A stretch of 64,000 nucleotides of DNA, taken from Danio rerio. Its lineage: Eukaryota > Chordata > Actinopteri > Cypriniformes > Danionidae. This document shows, piece after piece, positions 39,301 to 64,000 of the stretch; the first letter of the stretch is position 1, and every line of letters begins with the position of its first letter. The DNA lies in contig NC_133193.1 in the NCBI RefSeq assembly GCF_049306965.1, forward strand, positions 17,469,501 through 17,533,500. Direction: 5' to 3'. The translations under genes were made by a program, and so were the position numbers. The notes under the pieces are model-generated. The model was given only the letters and a program-made list of their open reading frames with translations. It was not told the origin of the DNA and ran no database searches.

Positions 39301-41095
39301 AGCTGATGTTTCGACCTTTGAATACACACTAGTTTGCTTGTAAAACCGCTATTTATCTGTTTCTCTTAATTTAATTGTCATTAAGTATTTACTATAGTGT
39401 TTCTATGGATTTCCAAACGAAAAGCTGTTCTTTTGTTTGTTTTTTTGCATTATTATTGGTATTATTAAAAACTCAAAACTTCACGTCAAATTGGTTTACC
39501 TTTTTTTTTTAGGGGAGAATGGGGGACGTTGTAACAGACAGTGCCTTTTGCACTGATTCCTTGAATGAAAATCTGAACTTTTTTCTTTTTGTCCTTTATG
39601 TCTTGCCATACAATGGCATATTGATTGAAAATGTGTGAAATCCTCAGGCTTTGCTCTGAGTTTTTTTGTTGTAGCTGTTTTTTTAAATGATGAAGAAACT
39701 TAGTTTAGTGCAATAGTTATTAAGCTAAAGAGAAGCGCTTATCCTAGCGGAACGTTCCTTTCAAAGACTTGGAAGTCACATATTGGACTCTTGGATGTAA
39801 TGTTTGATACTGACCTCAAGCAGGCTGGTGTGACTGCTGCAGTATTTGTCAGATGTAACTTTCTATTACTGGATTTCAGTTGTCTTTTTCTCTCTTTTCA
39901 ATGTTCAGCGCTTGAAAGAGTTACCTACATACCTCAACATAGTATTGTGTTTGGGCCAGGACTTCTTCGAGATGCTCCTCTGGTAGGGGTGGTGACGAAA
40001 TGTTTCGAGCGATTTTATTTGGACAAATGATGTGACCAACAATAATCCTCTGATGTAATGTTACAGCAGCCCCCCCCCCTCTCTCTCTCTCTCTCTGTCT
40101 CTTTTTCTCTCACTTTATCTCTCTCTCCCCATCCCAAAAGATTAGTATGAATCTCTTGTAAAGGAAATCAACACTCCAGATCAAACTGGCACCTGTCAGT
40201 CAACACTGAAAGTGCTTTGCCAACAATCTGACATCATTGTCCTGTGTCACCTCTAGCAAAAATATACAAGGTATAATAGCACCTTATGGAACTTTGATAT
40301 TGAATGTAATCTGTGTTCTTTTGGTAGATCTAAAAGTTTGTACTGTATATATTCTGATAAAAGTAGTTATTTAATCCAGAGGTAAAGTGCACTTTTTCTT
40401 GCCTATAACACAATCCTCACTCTTCGTTTTTAAGCCAATGCCCTTTGAACTCAAGCTATGTGTTTTTCTTAAGGAAATCTTCTTAAATACCATACAAGGA
40501 AAAGTGTTGGATTATGTATCTATAACATCTTAACACTCTTGAGCTGGCTCACTTGAGTCCGGGACAATTGTTAAAGAGGTGAAACCTTTAAAGAAATCAA
40601 ACGTGCTTTGCCTTTTCGGAAAGCTTTTCACTACTCATGACCTCAGACATGCATATGGGTCATGTTGTGTATTGTACAAATGTTGTGGAGCACTGTAATA
40701 TGACATGAATCAACATGTGAATGGACCTTTTCAGATTGGGAGATTCCAGGAGGCTCTCGAGTTTTATTGAATGTGTTTATTTTTCTAGGCCTGGGTTCAT
40801 GAATGCATATAGGAACAGTGATGTACCAGCTGCCGTTGATTTCTGCATTGTAACACATTTCATAGGCCCTATAGTGTCTTTGCCTCAACTGTCATTTGCC
40901 TCAACAGTGGCATGTGGATGTATATAGTTTGTGAATATGCTGTATGTTTAATGTTTATGTTGTAGAAGAAATCTATGGAGTTTTTTAAAGGATAAACTGA
41001 GCGACTGCTGCACATTTCCTTAATGCTTTACACATTTGCTGTTTGAAATTATGCAGCTCAGTTGTCAAATAAACATAAGCTCATGTGAACAAAAT
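39301..41095 (+). other. bhlhe41: Presumed bhlhe41 3' untranslated region
   Basis: Non-repetitive, AT-rich sequence with many ATTTA/TTTT stretches after the TAA. It also has a poly-C plus CT-rich tract at 40070-40130. It ends at the AATAAA at 41068. A UTR of ~1.8 kb is usual for DEC genes; the open frames within are not conserved-looking. Confidence 0.55.
41068..41073 (+). promoter_or_regulatory. bhlhe41: Candidate polyadenylation signal of bhlhe41
   Basis: AATAAA within gttgtcaaataaacataagc, about 1.77 kb after the stop and just before the next transposable element. Earlier variant signals are possible. Confidence 0.5.
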
Positions 41096-41149
41096 GCTAT
41101 CGCTCTTCTCGTTCATTCAGCACTGAAACACATGATATTTATTCATACA

Positions 41150-41322
41150 GTAAAGCTCAACCACGTTCCTGGAGGACCACCAGCACTGCATGTTTCGGAT
41201 GTCTTCTTTGTCTGTCACACCCATTATAGATTATTCAGGCTCTGCTCTGTGTGTTTGGTTAAGAAGACATGGAGAACATGCAGAGCTGGTAGTCCTCCAG
41301 GTAGGCTATGTGGTTGAAAAAC
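41150..41322. mobile_element. Short hairpin MITE
   Basis: The arms agctcaaccacgttcctgga and ccaggtaggctatgtggttg are imperfect inverted repeats over about 35 bp, with a 90-bp centre. Non-coding. The end sequence is reminiscent of the hAT-type MITE at 17622. Confidence 0.6.
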
Positions 41323-42403
41323 AATGATTTAATAACTCTGACAATATCATTCAGTCTTCATAACAGGTCAAAGTACAGTTATTTTTGTTGTGAACCACCC
41401 AGAAACACATGCTTACCTACCGATGATATAAAGAGATAAGCCAGGTTACATAACATTTTATTTTATCATAGTTGTTGTCTACACAATTAGCATTTCATGA
41501 AAGACAACATGGTCAAATAAAAGTCCCTAAGTTGTAAATTCTCCTTAAGAAAGTTGCCCAGAACTATATTAGGATCATTTAAATCAAGCTTTCAACAAAA
41601 CCTTCAGCTAAAATGTGTTATTAGTTGAGAAGCAGTGAATGAGTCAGCTTGAAAATCAGCTGACACGATGAAAAACAACCGAAGTTTACACAATTCATGT
41701 GATAATCTGACCCAAACCACGTTACCTTAAATTATTGCACAAGAAAATAAATAGGCTATCTGCAAATCATAGCTTGCGGGAAATAAACAGCGAAAACCAG
41801 GAAGCAGGGCTCCATGTCCTAAATGCCTGTGTAGAACTGAAGGAGTAGACTTTATGTCTAGAAGTCTTACGTAATAGACTGAGTTGATAAAGGTGTTTGT
41901 CTAGTGGTTTAAAGTAAATGGAAAGAGTGCTACATATTTACTTCAGGACTTTGGGGAAGTGAGAGGTGATGAGGGGGCTTTTGGTTTAACGTTACAGCAT
42001 TTGTGAAGACTAGAAATAATGTTGTGACAGGCCGTTTAAATGCATTATCGAGGTCGTACTGACATCTTGTGGTGAAACTGCGAAGACGCATGGGATGCTT
42101 GGCTTACAATGTTTCACTGGAACAAATGAAATGTTGTCTATAATTGGAAGAGATACTGACTATGGTAAACGGTACAAACACTAAACTGTAGGATTTTGGG
42201 GAGCTGAGGGTGATGAAGCCCCATGGCTTGAAGTCAGATCAATCAATGAAAATTTTGTAACATAAAAGTGAAATGTATATCTGTATAAAAGAGAAAACCT
42301 AAAAGAGAAAACGTTTAGTCCCATTAACATTTGACTTTTTTAAATGGTTATGTGCCTTTTTAAACAGTGTATGTAAACTTCTGGTTTCAACTGTATCTTT
42401 ATA

Positions 42404-43191
<788 letters not shown>

Positions 43192-43976
43192 TTTATTTAT
43201 TATGTCATTTTAATTGTAATCATTTGAATATTCAGTAAAATATGTTGAAAATAGGCTTGCTTGGACACCAGCGGAACAGCTTAAAGTAAAAAAAGACAAG
43301 CCTATTTCTAATTAGAGATTGGTTGCTTTTATTAACAACAGTACCGTGGAAAAAATGTATTGAAAAAATGTTGAACTCTTATTTAAAGCTGTTGTTTTTA
43401 ACTGACCAACGAGTTCAGTGGTGGTTTCTAAAAAAGCACTTTTCACAAATTAAACATTTTTGTTTCTCGAGGCACTTTGTGGCTTTTTCATTGACAAAAT
43501 TAAATTTCTTTATGATTTGATTATTTGACAATAGCCTATACCAACAGCAGGAAGCATGCATAAAACCTGTCATGTTTTTTTTTTTTCAATAGACTTTGAA
43601 ATTTATAACTATATTTAGAAACCTTGTTATAGTATATTTTTACTTTATTGCAATACACAAAAATAAAAATTAATTATGAACCAGTCAAATTATTTAAATA
43701 TTAACTGACTAAAATAAGATAAAAATAATTAAATAACACATTAAAATCTGTGTAAACTTTATTTGGACTTTATATGGCAATTCTTTTTTCAATTAAAACA
43801 GTTAGGCATTTATAAATCAGTGACATGACAAATTAGACATGTAAAGCTGTTTAATAATAACAAAAATATATAAGCATGTTTTAAAATATACTTTATTGTA
43901 AGGCTTCAATTAGACTTTAGTGCAACTTAATAAAAGCTCTTAATTTGTATCTGTGAATGAATTAAGTTAAGAAATG

Positions 43977-44088
<112 letters not shown>

Positions 44089-44720
44089 CATTTCAAAATA
44101 AATTGAGAAAAAGTGTCTATTTAATTCATGATTTTCTTATCAGACCTTAAAATGATGTAACTTAATAAAAAAGGTTTATATCTGTGTGCAATTGATTTTG
44201 ACTTTAAGGCACTTTATAAATTTAATAATTCAATTAAGGCATATATAATAATAAAGCATGTATAACTGACAAATCAAAACACATTTAAAACCATTTAAAA
44301 ACACATTTAAAAAGTTTATTTATTTAATGTGTTAAAATTGTTTAATAATTAATAAATACATAAAAATAGTAAACTGAATAATAATAAACATATTTAAAAC
44401 TGTTTCGTTAAATTAATGTTTTAAAATGTAGCTAAATAAAACAATAAACAATTCAATAAATTCAACAATTCTGTTTTAAACAATTTGTTTACATTTAGAT
44501 GTTACATTTTAATAGGATCGATAAATAATTTCCTTTTTAAAATTTTCATGAAGGGATATATACATTTCTGATTAACAAAGAATATGAATACTTTTAAACT
44601 CAATATAATAAATACAAAAATACTTGACCCCTGATTTAATCTTCCTGCGTCGTTCATCAATCTTTCGTGAAGTGCGCACTGCGCAGAATGCAGCGCAGCC
44701 TTGACGCTCGTCAACGCGCC

Positions 44721-44730
44721 GTCACATGAC
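44721..44730. promoter_or_regulatory. ctsd: TFE/MITF-type (CLEAR/M-box-like) element in the ctsd promoter
   Basis: GTCACATGAC is a palindromic-core E-box with the TCA(C/T)(A/G)TGA flanks preferred by TFEB, TFE3 and MITF. It lies 142 bp before the ctsd start codon in a GC-richer stretch (44640-44780). Lysosomal genes including cathepsin D are known targets of this network. Confidence 0.6.
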
Positions 44731-44871
44731 TGTGAGCAAAAGTTGCTCGGCAGCAGCACATTGTGTCAGCTGACTGTGGCTGTTTGTCCTACATATTAGA
44801 CCGCACAACAATAACATCCCCACAGCGATACTGCTCTCATTATCGTTAACTGGTCCTGAGGGCTCGCCAAC

Positions 44872-56771
<11,900 letters not shown>

Positions 56772-57137
56772 CATTTAACACTTGAGACCTCAGTGTCATG
56801 AGAGTAAGGAGAAAAGTAGGACATCTGTCAATATCGTCTCTGCGTCAGTGACGGAGTTTAGCATTATGATGATCCATGTCTTTGCACTGCTGTTAGCTTT
56901 TAAAAGTTTTCGTTTTAAAGAGGCACATGGAGAAGAAATGATTCAGGGAAAAGTCAAACCGATGACAAGTTACACTCATTTGCTTTTTAGTTCAGGCTTG
57001 TTTGAATATCTGTGATTGCAATGCAAGGTTTTAACATTTTTATTTGAAAATTGTCATGTCCTTGATTTTTACACACTACCTGTTTTAAGATTTTTATTGT
57101 GGAATGACTTCTAATGACTGATCAAATCAAAACGGGG

Positions 57138-57143
57138 AATAAA
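57138..57143 (+). promoter_or_regulatory. ctsd: Polyadenylation signal of ctsd
   Basis: AATAAA in cggggaataaagctgttata, about 370 bp after the stop codon, followed by a T-rich stretch (57178-57200). The best candidate for the ctsd 3' end. Confidence 0.75.
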
Positions 57144-57987
57144 GCTGTTATAAACTCAACTGTGCTGTTAAATTTATACATATATTTTTTATTGTTTTGT
57201 TTATTTGGACATATGTGAAGTTTATTTATAAATTTCGAGAGGATCGCTTGCTCATGAATGATCACAGCTGGTCCAGCATTAGCCAATTCATGATTCACCA
57301 ATCAGATGATCCCCAAGTCTCCATAAATAACCCAAGTTCCATACCGTAGTCATCTTTGTTTTGAAGAATCCCCTCCTGGGTTTCCTGGTTTGCTCCCACC
57401 ATCCAAAAACATGCAACTTAAGGTATTTAACTAATCTAAATTGTCACTATAGATATGCTCCTAGAAAGAAGTTATCTCTTCATAGCAATCTCTAATTGCT
57501 CATTAGCTACAAACAGCAGGGGAATTCTTGAGATCTACCCGAGCTCAATCTCCCCTCTCACCCTGCAAATGGGAGAGAGGCCCAGGTTTGAGGATGAGCT
57601 CAGGGCTCTCTCCTGGGACAGCATGCCAAACACACTTTATAATCTATCATCAGCTAAGGGTGAACTCTTGAAAGCATGTTATATTAGGTCATCATTAATC
57701 GTCATATTATTTGATATGTTTACTTGTGTTATTATTATTATTATTATTTTTTTTTTTTTTAAATAAATGATCAAACCCTCAGGTAGTTAAAAAAATCATT
57801 TTATGTGGCTAATTATGTTCTTGCAAATCTCCAAAAAGATGCGCACTGTAATGTTGTAATATTTAGTGTGGTGTGTTTGTTTTTAAAATCCATTAATACA
57901 AAGTGGCGTTTCATTTTAGGAATTTCAAATGGGCCAATTATTGGATTTTTGCCCAAACCTATTAACTATTTATTAGCTTATTGGTAC

Positions 57988-58082
57988 ACTACCTGACAAA
58001 AGTCTTGTCGACGATCCCAGTTTTAAGAGCAACAAATAATAATTTGACTTTTTTTTGACTAGTTGATCATTTGGAAAAGTGG
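57988..58082. mobile_element. Solo end of the second Tc1-like family
   Basis: cactacctgacaaaagtctt, then gagcaacaaataataatttg, is the terminal repeat seen at 20594-21110. It runs straight into a SINE, so the rest of the element is lost. Confidence 0.65.
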
Positions 58083-58085
58083 CAG

Positions 58086-58312
58086 AAGGGCAAACAATAC
58101 TGGGAAACACCCATACACTCATGCGTTCACATTCTTTGGACTGTGGGGGAAACTGGAGCACCTGGAGGAAACCCACGCCAACACAGGGAGAACATGCAAA
58201 CTCCACACAGAAATGCCAACTGACCCAGCTTAGGCTCGAACCAGCGACCTTCTTGCTGAGAGGTGACAGTGCTAAGCACTTAGCCACCGTGTTGCCATAC
58301 ATTAACATTTCA
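58086..58312 (-). mobile_element. DANA-type SINE, truncated
   Basis: Minus-strand copy from tgggaaacacccatacactc to the tRNA-like head (ctcgaaccagcgaccttctt). The 3' end is missing and the junction is with the Tc1-like solo end. An internal gap removes the attcacctatag-type middle. Confidence 0.8.
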
Positions 58313-59198
58313 TATTGAATAAAACTGGCATCAACAAATTCTTTAATAATCTTTCAAAATAATTGTGAAGTGCTGCAAAGTCATAAAGCAGAACAGTGTG
58401 TCTAAATCTTTTTTTAATCTCAGTACTGAGAAAAGAAATACTGCGTCATTAAGCAAATTCAAGAAAAATATATACAGAAAGAGAGGGGAGCATCAGTACT
58501 CCTTACAATGATAGCACATCAGCAAACATACCAACAAACAAAACAAATAAAAAGTCAGCGTACAGGATATTAAGCACTTCTTACCAAAAACATGATCTGT
58601 ATTCCAAACTATATCTGAATAAATGTATTCATAATATATTTACAGAATACCTTGAAATGTACAACATTCGCTTACTGTATTCTATAAACATTTGAAAATG
58701 AATTAGGCACACTTTAAGTTCTCAAAGGAATTAGGGCCGTCCATTAAATGCAATCCATATGCTGATGATGCACAATGATTTAATTACACTGAAAACAAAG
58801 GTATTGCATTTTCTCCACGTTTTACGCATTACATTTACATTCTAGACTTTTCCAAAGCGGCTAAGCTGCTTCAAATCTCGTTTTTTTTTTTTTTTGTGGA
58901 CAGTAACTGCCCTGCAACATAATCTGCTTGTACAAATAGCCATTCTACAATAGAGCATCAACCAGGGGATACTTCGACCCCTACAGAGGAAGGTAAGTGC
59001 GTGCAAACCGTTGGGGTAATGGGTCAGGATTGGGGGAGGAGGGTGCGTTAGTACTAACTACATGTATAATACAATTAGAAATGTTCAAACTTTTGTTCTA
59101 GACCAGTGAGGATGGAAGAAGCAAAGGGGAATGCTGTCTGTTCGCATGACTGACATTTACACCATATTTAAAGAGGCAGTTTACACAAAATTCTAGAG

Positions 59199-59704
59199 CA
59201 GGGATGCCCAATCCTGTTCCTGGAGAGGTTCCTTCTTGCAGAGTTCAGCCTCATCCCTGATCAAACACAACTAAATCAACTTAAGCTGCGGTCACACTAG
59301 ACTTTTCTCCCCATAGACTTCCATTCATACGCACGCAAATGCAGCAGACCGGAAACGCAAACTCGTGCTACAAGTTTCGCAGTTGACTGCATTGGAAAGT
59401 TTAAGCTTGGTAAACTCTGACCTGCGAAATCACTTCACGTGACAATCAAAATCAAAACATGACCTCTCTGTATAGAAATTTAAAACATGGACCAATCGCT
59501 CCCTTTTTGAAATGTCTTATTATCTTGTTTAATTCCGCCCCTTTTTGCAGCGCCATACATCAAAATTTTGCACACATAAACTCTACTGTGAGCGCAGCAT
59601 AAGTAGGATCTGAAAAGCACTTTGTATTTAAAGACAGGTGTGTATGATCAAGGTTACAGCTAAACTCTGCAGGAAGGTAGATCTAAAGGAACAGGATTGG
59701 ATTT
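59199..59704. mobile_element. hAT-type MITE split by a nested element
   Basis: The outer arms (cagggatgcccaatcctgtt... and ...aggaacaggattgg) are a diverged copy of the MITE at 17622-17813. Its centre is interrupted at about 59284-59605 by another element that begins ctgcggtcacactagacttt. Confidence 0.7.
59284..59605. mobile_element. Nested non-autonomous element
   Basis: Starts ctgcggtcacactagacttt and includes gacttccattcatacgcacg and aaatttaaaacatggaccaa. Much of it aligns by eye with 60372-60610, so it is a dispersed repeat. Superfamily not assigned. Confidence 0.55.
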
Positions 59705-60371
59705 AGATTTACTCCGTATACATATACAGTCCCTCAGGTGATTCAGAACATCATTTTTCAACTCTTTTTTTTTTTTTTTTTTGAAGAATCTTAAAATCCA
59801 TCAACATTCACAGCAGGAAAGCTAAATACTATAGAAGTATATATTTTTCAACATTCTTCAAAATTACTTCTTTTTTAGTTGACATAACTCAAAGCAGTTT
59901 GGTACAAGTGGACGTTGAGTAAATGATGACAGAATTGTTTTTATTTTTGGGTGAACTGCCTCTTTAAATGGTTTTTCGTCATTCTAAACCTCGCTTTTTA
60001 ACCCTGGGAAGAGAAACATTTCACACTTGCTATCTTCAGAGAAGAGTTTGTGAGCAGTGGGTAATGGACATCAGTTATGATCATTTTTGGTAGCTTTTTT
60101 AAGGCATGAGTAAAATGATTTGTGTGTAATGAAGCACAATACCAGGGGGCTTGTTTATAGAAGGAATGTGCAGAGATTTAATAGAGAGAGCGAGAGAGAG
60201 AGTGTATGTGTGGTAAAATCCATGCTAATGTTTAGGGCCCACATTCACAATACCACTGAGAGTTTTCCTGAGCTGCACTATTTTATATAGTTTTTACGAG
60301 AAAACTCTAAGCATTTTAAGTGCTGAGACAAACTTTTACTTGGGATTATAGAGAAGTTTTAAGCTAAGAGC

Positions 60372-60610
60372 AAAGCCGCGATTACACTGCACTTTACACC
60401 TTATTGACTTCTATTCATACGTATGCGAATGTGAATGCAACACAACGGAAATGCTCGTGTCACAAGTTTCACATTTAGCTGAATGATCAAGTTTATTGAA
60501 CTCTGATCTGTCAAGATCAAAACATGACCAAATATTTAAAATATGGAGCAATCGTTTGTTTTATCCCACCCCCACACTCTGTACAACAGAATATTATCTG
60601 CACAAACTCG
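60372..60610. mobile_element. Second copy of the element nested at 59284
   Basis: aagccgcgattacactgcac, ttgacttctattcatacgta and gatcaaaacatgaccaaata match successive parts of 59284-59605 in the same order, with many differences. It ends near aaactcgtaaagagcag, where a SINE fragment begins. Confidence 0.5.
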
Positions 60611-60614
60611 TAAA

Positions 60615-60840
60615 GAGCAGGGGTGTAACCCCGGTGTCCTGGCCAAAGTCCCTCAATTGGCACTTACGATCATGGTCTCGCAATCATCCCCATCCACCAA
60701 ATTGGCTCTATCACTGTCCATTTACTCCACCAATAGCTGGTGTGTGGTGAGCGCACTGGCGCGGATGTGGCTGTCGTTGCATCATCCAAGTGGATGCTGC
60801 ACACTGGTGGTAGCTTTGGGTGTAAACCAAATATGTAAGC
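60615..60840 (+). mobile_element. SINE3-like fragment (3' half)
   Basis: gtgtcctggccaaagtccct and tgcatcatccaagtggatgc plus tgcacactggtggtagcttt match the body of the 5S-derived SINE at 23585-24000. The 5S head is absent. Confidence 0.6.
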
Positions 60841-62693
60841 AGCACATAGAGAAGATGTTGTTTGTGCGTAGTTTACATGAAGAATATGTGATATTTGTGT
60901 GTGGTTTAAACGTAAATTGCATGTCAATTTCCATGAGTAAACAACATGTATTGACAGCATGTACAGATTGCGATTGTGCCACAATTATTATTTTTAAGAT
61001 TGTCTAATAAATTGGGCAATTTAGGATCTACTTTTAGCGTTAAGATGTTTTGTGAAAACGGGCCCAGATTTATAAAAACTGTCTGTGATGTGGAAAAATA
61101 GAAACACTTTTCCTATTTTGGTAGTAGAGTTGGAGTATTTGAGATTATTTCAGCCGCCATTCTCAAATAACATATTTGAACATTGAGTTGTTGCTCTTTT
61201 CAATGTGTATATATAGAGATGAATTCAGGGGTGTTTGTAAGATGGAGACCTGAAACCATTTGTGGTGTATTCGCTAAACTAAATGTACACTTAATTGAGA
61301 TCAAATATAGGATGCTATCTAATGCAATTCCTACACGATGCCCCACAGTTAGATGCAATAAGATGAGAAATTTCAGATTCTTGTGACTTTTGGCCTAAAG
61401 TTTACCCTATCAAAATAAACCATTGATTTTATATAGTAAAAGTGTTAAAACCATGTTTTTTTTTTTTTTTTTTTTGGAAGTATTTGATTGATTGTCAATT
61501 TTATAATGACAATTTTACTATAAATACCATGGTTAAACTATGCTTAGAGTAGCAAAACCATAGCGCTTTCCACAATAATTATTTCTTCAAAGCAGCTTTA
61601 CTAAAGGTGCACATTATAGCATTACAATTAAAATCGAAAAAGTGAAGGTTATTAGTTATTATAACTCCATTAGTTACTAATAACTTTAATTGACTAACTA
61701 AATACTAATAACTTTATCAGTTAAAATGATTATATAAACAAAGTTAACCTGCAGTTATATACATTAAGACTGACATCAGTAAACTAATTATTTGTCTTAA
61801 TCTGAATTAGACAATAATATGGTTAAGGTGTTTACATGAGTTGCTTTTTGAATGTTCCTTTTATGTTCCCATTTTACATGTTATAGCACATAATTCGATT
61901 AACGTCATTATGCCACCATTCGGCGCTAGTTTCCTCCAGCGTTTCACGAAACAACAGTTCCGTATGTGATTTTGGGTGTTTTGTTTTTAATTTTGCTTAA
62001 TTCAACTGAAGTCAATTTCTCACACTATGTGTGCAAACAAACGACTGTGGATACAAAATCTCAAGTAACAGGCCACCTCTGCAGTCAGATACTATTAGGT
62101 TTCATTCACTAACTTTTCATTCATGCCTCCGCGACAAATTCTGAGATACTTGATTGAAGCCATTCTTATTTGTTTGTCGTCATATGCCTGCCGTGTGTGT
62201 ACCTGACACAAAGTGTAGCGAAAAGTCCTGCAAAACTAATAGTTTACATGTCTGAACTGCACTTCAATATTCCAATTGAAAAAGACATACTCCATGTCTT
62301 AATTCAGTTTCTGTTTAGTTTGATTATGACTTTAGTAGGATTAAGGTAATCAAGTATCATTGTTTACATGGTAGACTCCTAATCAGAGTATCGTCTTAAT
62401 GGTTTTAACATCCAAGTACTGGTGTCCATGTAAACATATTGACTGATATAGTATAAAGGTGATGTCTATGTGTAGATAATTAATGACGTATTAAGTGTAT
62501 AATCTTTTATAATAAGGCTCCGAAATACAAAAAGGTCATATAAAGATGTTTGTCGCCCTATATATCGGTTATCAATATCGGCCCAAATTTTAATGTTATC
62601 GGTGAAAACTATTTTTAGTAATAGTAATTATTTGTAATATTGAAAATATGATTTTAGTCACCATCACTGAAGTGAACATGTCATAACCCAGTT

Positions 62694-62699
62694 TTTATT
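62694..62699 (-). promoter_or_regulatory. Possible polyadenylation signal of the SLC6 gene
   Basis: TTTATT on the + strand (AATAAA on the minus strand) about 155 bp after the stop codon. Brain transporters often have much longer 3' UTRs, so distal sites are also likely. Confidence 0.3.
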
Positions 62700-62851
62700 C
62701 ACGAGGTTTAGAATGACTGTTTCTATAAGCGTGATAAGCTCTGATCAGGCGATTGACTGTGATTGGGTTACACAAAGATGAAGAGGTTTTTTTTACAAAG
62801 CAAATGAAGTGACACTGGTCCTCACAGTTACAGATAACCCTCCACAGGCTC

Positions 62852-63241
62852 TCACAAATCAGATTCAGGCATGTCGGGAATGTCAGTAATATTGGGCATT
62901 AGGTATCCAGTGCTGCAGCTGCCATTGAGCTTGGCGTCTGCGGCTGAAGCGGGACCGCTCTGCTTTCGGTAGTTGGCCGGCATCGGCGACGGGGCCTCGC
63001 TCGGCGTCTTCGCGTTCAGAAGACTTGCGTCGTCTTCGTCGTCTTCTCTGGTCCTGCAAGCCGTGTCTTTTATAATGCGGCCTTTTTTATAGGAGACTGT
63101 GGACAGACCTCCGGTTTTCTCGTCGATTATGTTTAGGCAGCGCAGAATGAAAACCACGGGCACGGGGAGGATGGCGGTGACAACCAGAGAGATGCAAACA
63201 GCAAGACCCCAAGGTGGATAACTGAGGGACTGCTCCTTAGC
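62852..63241 (-). CDS. slc6a15: SLC6-family amino-acid transporter, last coding exon
   Basis: One exon of 129 codons plus TGA. The minus-strand acceptor ttcccag is followed by GCTAAGGAGCAGTCC. It encodes the last transmembrane helix (YPPWGLAVCISLVVTAILPV then PVVFILRCLNII) and a cytosolic tail with STVSYKKGRIIKD, PSEAPSPMPANYRKQSG and the terminus IPDMPESDL. The SLC6 family couples sodium to amino-acid or neurotransmitter uptake at the plasma membrane. MPDMPESDL at the end is what I recall for SLC6A15 (B0AT2, neutral amino acids, neurons), whereas SLC6A17 ends differently. The middle PSEAPSPMP also resembles SLC6A17, so the paralogue is probable, not certain. Earlier exons lie beyond the right edge. 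Transport-site residues are therefore not visible. Confidence 0.85.
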   Translation of the reverse strand, partial: AKEQSLSYPPWGLAVCISLVVTAILPVPVVFILRCLNIIDEKTGGLSTVSYKKGRIIKDTACRTREDDEDDASLLNAKTPSEAPSPMPANYRKQSGPASAADAKLNGSCSTGYLMPNITDIPDMPESDL

Positions 63242-64000
63242 CTGGGAACAGACGCAGAAATTGGATTATTCCGGCAAGGGAATAATTCCACTTTAATCCT
63301 GTGCTAAAACTTTGTGTCGTGGGCCTTAGCAGCAACCTTGGTTTAAAGAGCCACAGTATTGTTTTCAGTCAGTGTACTGTGTAACTGCCGAAGCGTTTTA
63401 AAACTGATACTGTAGAAAAATGCACAATTCACTTTATCATTGTTATATTATGGCTGAAGTATTAAATGTTGTATTAAGAGTGTTGAAATAATTTCTCATA
63501 CTGAAGACTTGTGCAAAATTTTTGAAAATTGGTTGAAATTGTACCTTTGCCATTAAATTAATTAACATTTTCAAATATATTCAAATTTAAAATCGATTTT
63601 TTTTAAAATGCCTCTTTTATGACATTTTTTCTTTGTTTTTGATCATTATTAAAAAAATATATATGTTAAAAATATTGAAACAAACTGCATAAAATATTTA
63701 AAAAACAAATCGAAAAGTTTTAACATTTTTTACATTTACATAGAATTACTGCTATAAATAATAGTATTTTTTCATGTATTTTATTTAGATTTAATGCAAG
63801 ATGTACCTGACTTTGCATGTGCTCCTATATTACTGATCATATTTATTGCTTCTCTTGTATGTAAAGTTTTGCAGAATGATTATATGAAACCATGTTTGAC
63901 TTTTGGCATGATTAAAAAAATATTACATTATTAATATAATAAATAAATTATCAGAAGATCCATCATTATGTAGCATGCAAACAGATATGGAAAACTATTA
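63242..64000 (-). other. slc6a15: Intron of the SLC6 gene, to the window edge
   Basis: AT-rich sequence upstream of the last coding exon. No further exon or recognised repeat was seen. Confidence 0.6.

Larger units (their letters stand above)
57150..62851. other. Region between ctsd and the SLC6 gene
   Basis: No coding exon was recognised. The two genes converge here, so the 3' UTR of the minus-strand SLC6 gene occupies an unknown part of the right side. Mobile elements are listed separately. At 58320-59190 and 61020-62690 I see only AT-rich unique-looking sequence. Confidence 0.6.

Overview
The window looks like a chromosome segment from a zebrafish-type cyprinid (Danio rerio or a close relative). 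The coding exons read as fish orthologues of vertebrate genes with GT/AG introns. The rest is AT-rich and full of repeats typical of zebrafish: DANA-type tRNA-derived SINEs, a 5S-rRNA-derived SINE, Tc1-like transposons, hairpin MITEs, and long TATC, GATA, AT and GT microsatellites.

Five genes can be supported. (1) The last two coding exons of itpr2 (IP3 receptor type 2) are on the + strand at 8590-8751 and 11049-11132. The first 8.5 kb appears to be the preceding intron. (2) sspn (sarcospan) is on the - strand, three coding exons at 33908-34147, 27119-27205 and 22110-22469, and ends tail-to-tail with itpr2. (3) bhlhe41 (DEC2 clock repressor) is on the + strand, five exons at 36872-39300, head-to-head with sspn across about 2.7 kb. 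(4) ctsd (cathepsin D) is on the + strand, nine exons at 44872-56771. (5) The last coding exon of an SLC6 neurotransmitter-family transporter, best matched to slc6a15, is on the - strand at 62852-63241. The splice junctions of the three complete genes keep frame throughout, giving predicted proteins of 228, 421 and 398 residues.

The order itpr2-sspn-bhlhe41 is the one known on human 12p12. ctsd and the SLC6 gene follow directly, which differs from the mammalian layout. The five genes do not form a single pathway: they serve ER calcium release, the dystrophin-glycoprotein complex, circadian repression, lysosomal proteolysis and amino-acid transport. The promoters carry plausible family-specific sites: a CACGTG E-box 5' of bhlhe41 and a TFE/MITF-type GTCACATGAC element 5' of ctsd.

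Between the genes lie four related Tc1-like copies, at least eight DANA SINE copies, several MITEs with visible inverted repeats (two with 8-bp hAT-like target duplications), and nested insertions. Two recent local rearrangements stand out: a 206-bp tandem duplication inside bhlhe41 intron 4, and a B-A'-B mosaic duplication inside ctsd intron 6. I saw no LTR element, endogenous virus, CRISPR array or novel multi-gene system. Repeat family assignments come from recall of zebrafish repeats, not from a database search.
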